From assembly GCF_018860505.1 (NCBI RefSeq), contig NZ_JAHKPU010000010.1, positions 62,001 to 126,000 on the forward strand: a stretch of 64,000 nt of DNA, read 5' to 3'. The position numbers and the translations under genes were made by a program. This document shows positions 63,165-64,000 of the stretch, piece after piece. Within the stretch, counting starts at the first letter, position 1; the number at the start of each line of letters is the position of its first letter. Below the pieces are notes generated by a model that was given only the letters and a program-made list of their open reading frames with translations, ran no database searches and was not told the origin of the DNA. This DNA is from Pacificibacter marinus. GTDB lineage: Bacteria; Pseudomonadota; Alphaproteobacteria; Rhodobacterales; Rhodobacteraceae.

Positions 63165-64000
63165 TCCAACTTTCAGCTTATGTCCGTCGCTTGGCCGCAA
63201 CGGCTTTCACCGCAGCCTGTGTGTTCGGGACTGCCGCGCCATTGATGGCCCAAGATCAAGGCCCGCTTAAAATCGAAATCACCCAAGGTGTGATCGAACC
63301 CTTGCCTGTGGCCGTGCCTGATTTTATCGTGGAAACGACACAAGCCGCAGAGTTTGCAAAGCAAATTTCCGATGTGATCGCCGCTGACCTTGTGGGAACA
63401 GGCCTGTTCCGCGAAGTGCCTGACAGCGCTTATATTTCCAAGGTCACTTCATTCGATAGCCCCGTGCAATACGCAGATTGGAAGGCAATCAACGTGCAAG
63501 GGCTGGTCACAGGGGCTGTATCCGTGGATGCAGGCGGCAATCTGTCGGTCAAATTCCGTGTGTTTGATGTGTTCAATGACGGGCAGCTTGGCTCTGGAAT
63601 GCAACTGGGGGGATCGACCAACAGTTGGCGTCGCATCGCGCATAAAGTCGCGGATGTTGTTTACAGCCGGATAACCGGCGAGGGCGCGTATTTCGACAGT
63701 CGCGTGGTGTTTGTGTCTGAGGCCGGATCAAAGCAAGCCCGCCAAAAACGCTTGGCTGTGATGGATTACGATGGCGCGAATGTGCAGTATCTCACCGATG
63801 CCTCTGCCATCGTTTTGGCGCCACGCTTTTCGCCCACAGGTGATCGCGTTTTGTACACATCTTATGAAAGCGGCTTTCCACAAATCATGATGTTGGATGT
63901 GGGCACCGTAACCCGTCGCAGGTTACCTGTGCCCACAGAAAGCATGTCATTTGCGCCACGCTTTTCACCTGATGGGCGCTCTGTGGTCTATTCTGTATCC
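63161..64000 (+). CDS. tolB: TolB, N-terminal part (runs off the window)
   Basis: TolB is a periplasmic beta-propeller that docks Pal and TolA. The visible part is 280 residues. It has a signal peptide (about 1-31, ending PLMAQ), then the N-terminal alpha/beta domain ([18 protein letters not shown], about 38-55) and the start of the propeller with repeats [25 protein letters not shown] and [15 protein letters not shown] overlaps the tolA stop by 4 bp. The C-terminus lies beyond base 64000. Confidence 0.96.
   Translation, partial: MIQLSAYVRRLAATAFTAACVFGTAAPLMAQDQGPLKIEITQGVIEPLPVAVPDFIVETTQAAEFAKQISDVIAADLVGTGLFREVPDSAYISKVTSFDSPVQYADWKAINVQGLVTGAVSVDAGGNLSVKFRVFDVFNDGQLGSGMQLGGSTNSWRRIAHKVADVVYSRITGEGAYFDSRVVFVSEAGSKQARQKRLAVMDYDGANVQYLTDASAIVLAPRFSPTGDRVLYTSYESGFPQIMMLDVGTVTRRRLPVPTESMSFAPRFSPDGRSVVYSVS

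Noticed and set aside
1-64000. tRNA, rRNA, CRISPR arrays, IS elements and prophage
   Set aside because: I looked through the intergenic stretches for tRNA arms, repeat-spacer patterns and transposase or integrase genes. Only XerC, a housekeeping recombinase, turned up. A small atypical RNA could still be missed by eye.

Overview
The window is a chromosomal segment of an alphaproteobacterium, very probably a marine Rhodobacterales (Roseobacter-group) organism. The evidence is a GcrA cell-cycle regulator, DUF1467 and DUF6455 proteins typical of that order, a perfect FnrL-type box, a non-discriminating-type aspartyl-tRNA synthetase, and the order ruvC-ruvA-ruvB-(hypothetical)-ybgC-tolQ-tolR-tolA-tolB. 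Genes are dense, and I see no rRNA, tRNA, CRISPR array, transposase or prophage.

Layout. 1-9.9 kb: start of carB, aspS, a DUF1993 protein, a response regulator, methylmalonyl-CoA epimerase with DUF1467, an EI24/nitroreductase pair, DUF167, an M48 lipoprotein, an FnrL-box-linked DUF6455 gene, a YigZ-type protein and a rhodanese. 10-16 kb: an AT-rich orphan membrane/coiled-coil gene, rimO, and ABC-2 exporter genes around gcrA. 16-25 kb: a trypsin-like protease, an MscS channel, an aldose epimerase, a LysE exporter, the argD-argF operon, a PiT phosphate transporter and a NUDIX hydrolase. 25-31 kb: gnd, then a TPP riboswitch controlling ykoF and an HMP/thiamine ABC transporter. 30-37 kb: glpR, glpD, glpK, a hexapeptide acetyltransferase and a GH13_18 sugar phosphorylase. 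37-49 kb: truA, ycjX-ycjF, a flavin monooxygenase, a truncated haemoglobin, ileS, xerC-DUF484 and a transaldolase. 49-57 kb: priA, a YeeE transporter, an MFS transporter, msrA and prmA. 57-64 kb: ruvCAB, ybgC and the Tol envelope operon, with tolB cut by the window end.

The most interesting observations are regulatory. ileS and argD-argF are each preceded by a sigma70-like promoter placed so that transcription should start on the A of an ATG. That ATG opens a 17- or 15-residue peptide ending in a cluster of isoleucine or arginine codons, so both look like leaderless attenuator peptides, like the known leaderless trpL of rhizobia. Other points are the FnrL box before a four-cysteine DUF6455 gene, twin 19-bp palindromes at the end of the epimerase gene, a 49-codon small ORF with a perfect Shine-Dalgarno sequence at 37.2 kb, and the compositionally foreign orphan gene at 10.0-10.8 kb.
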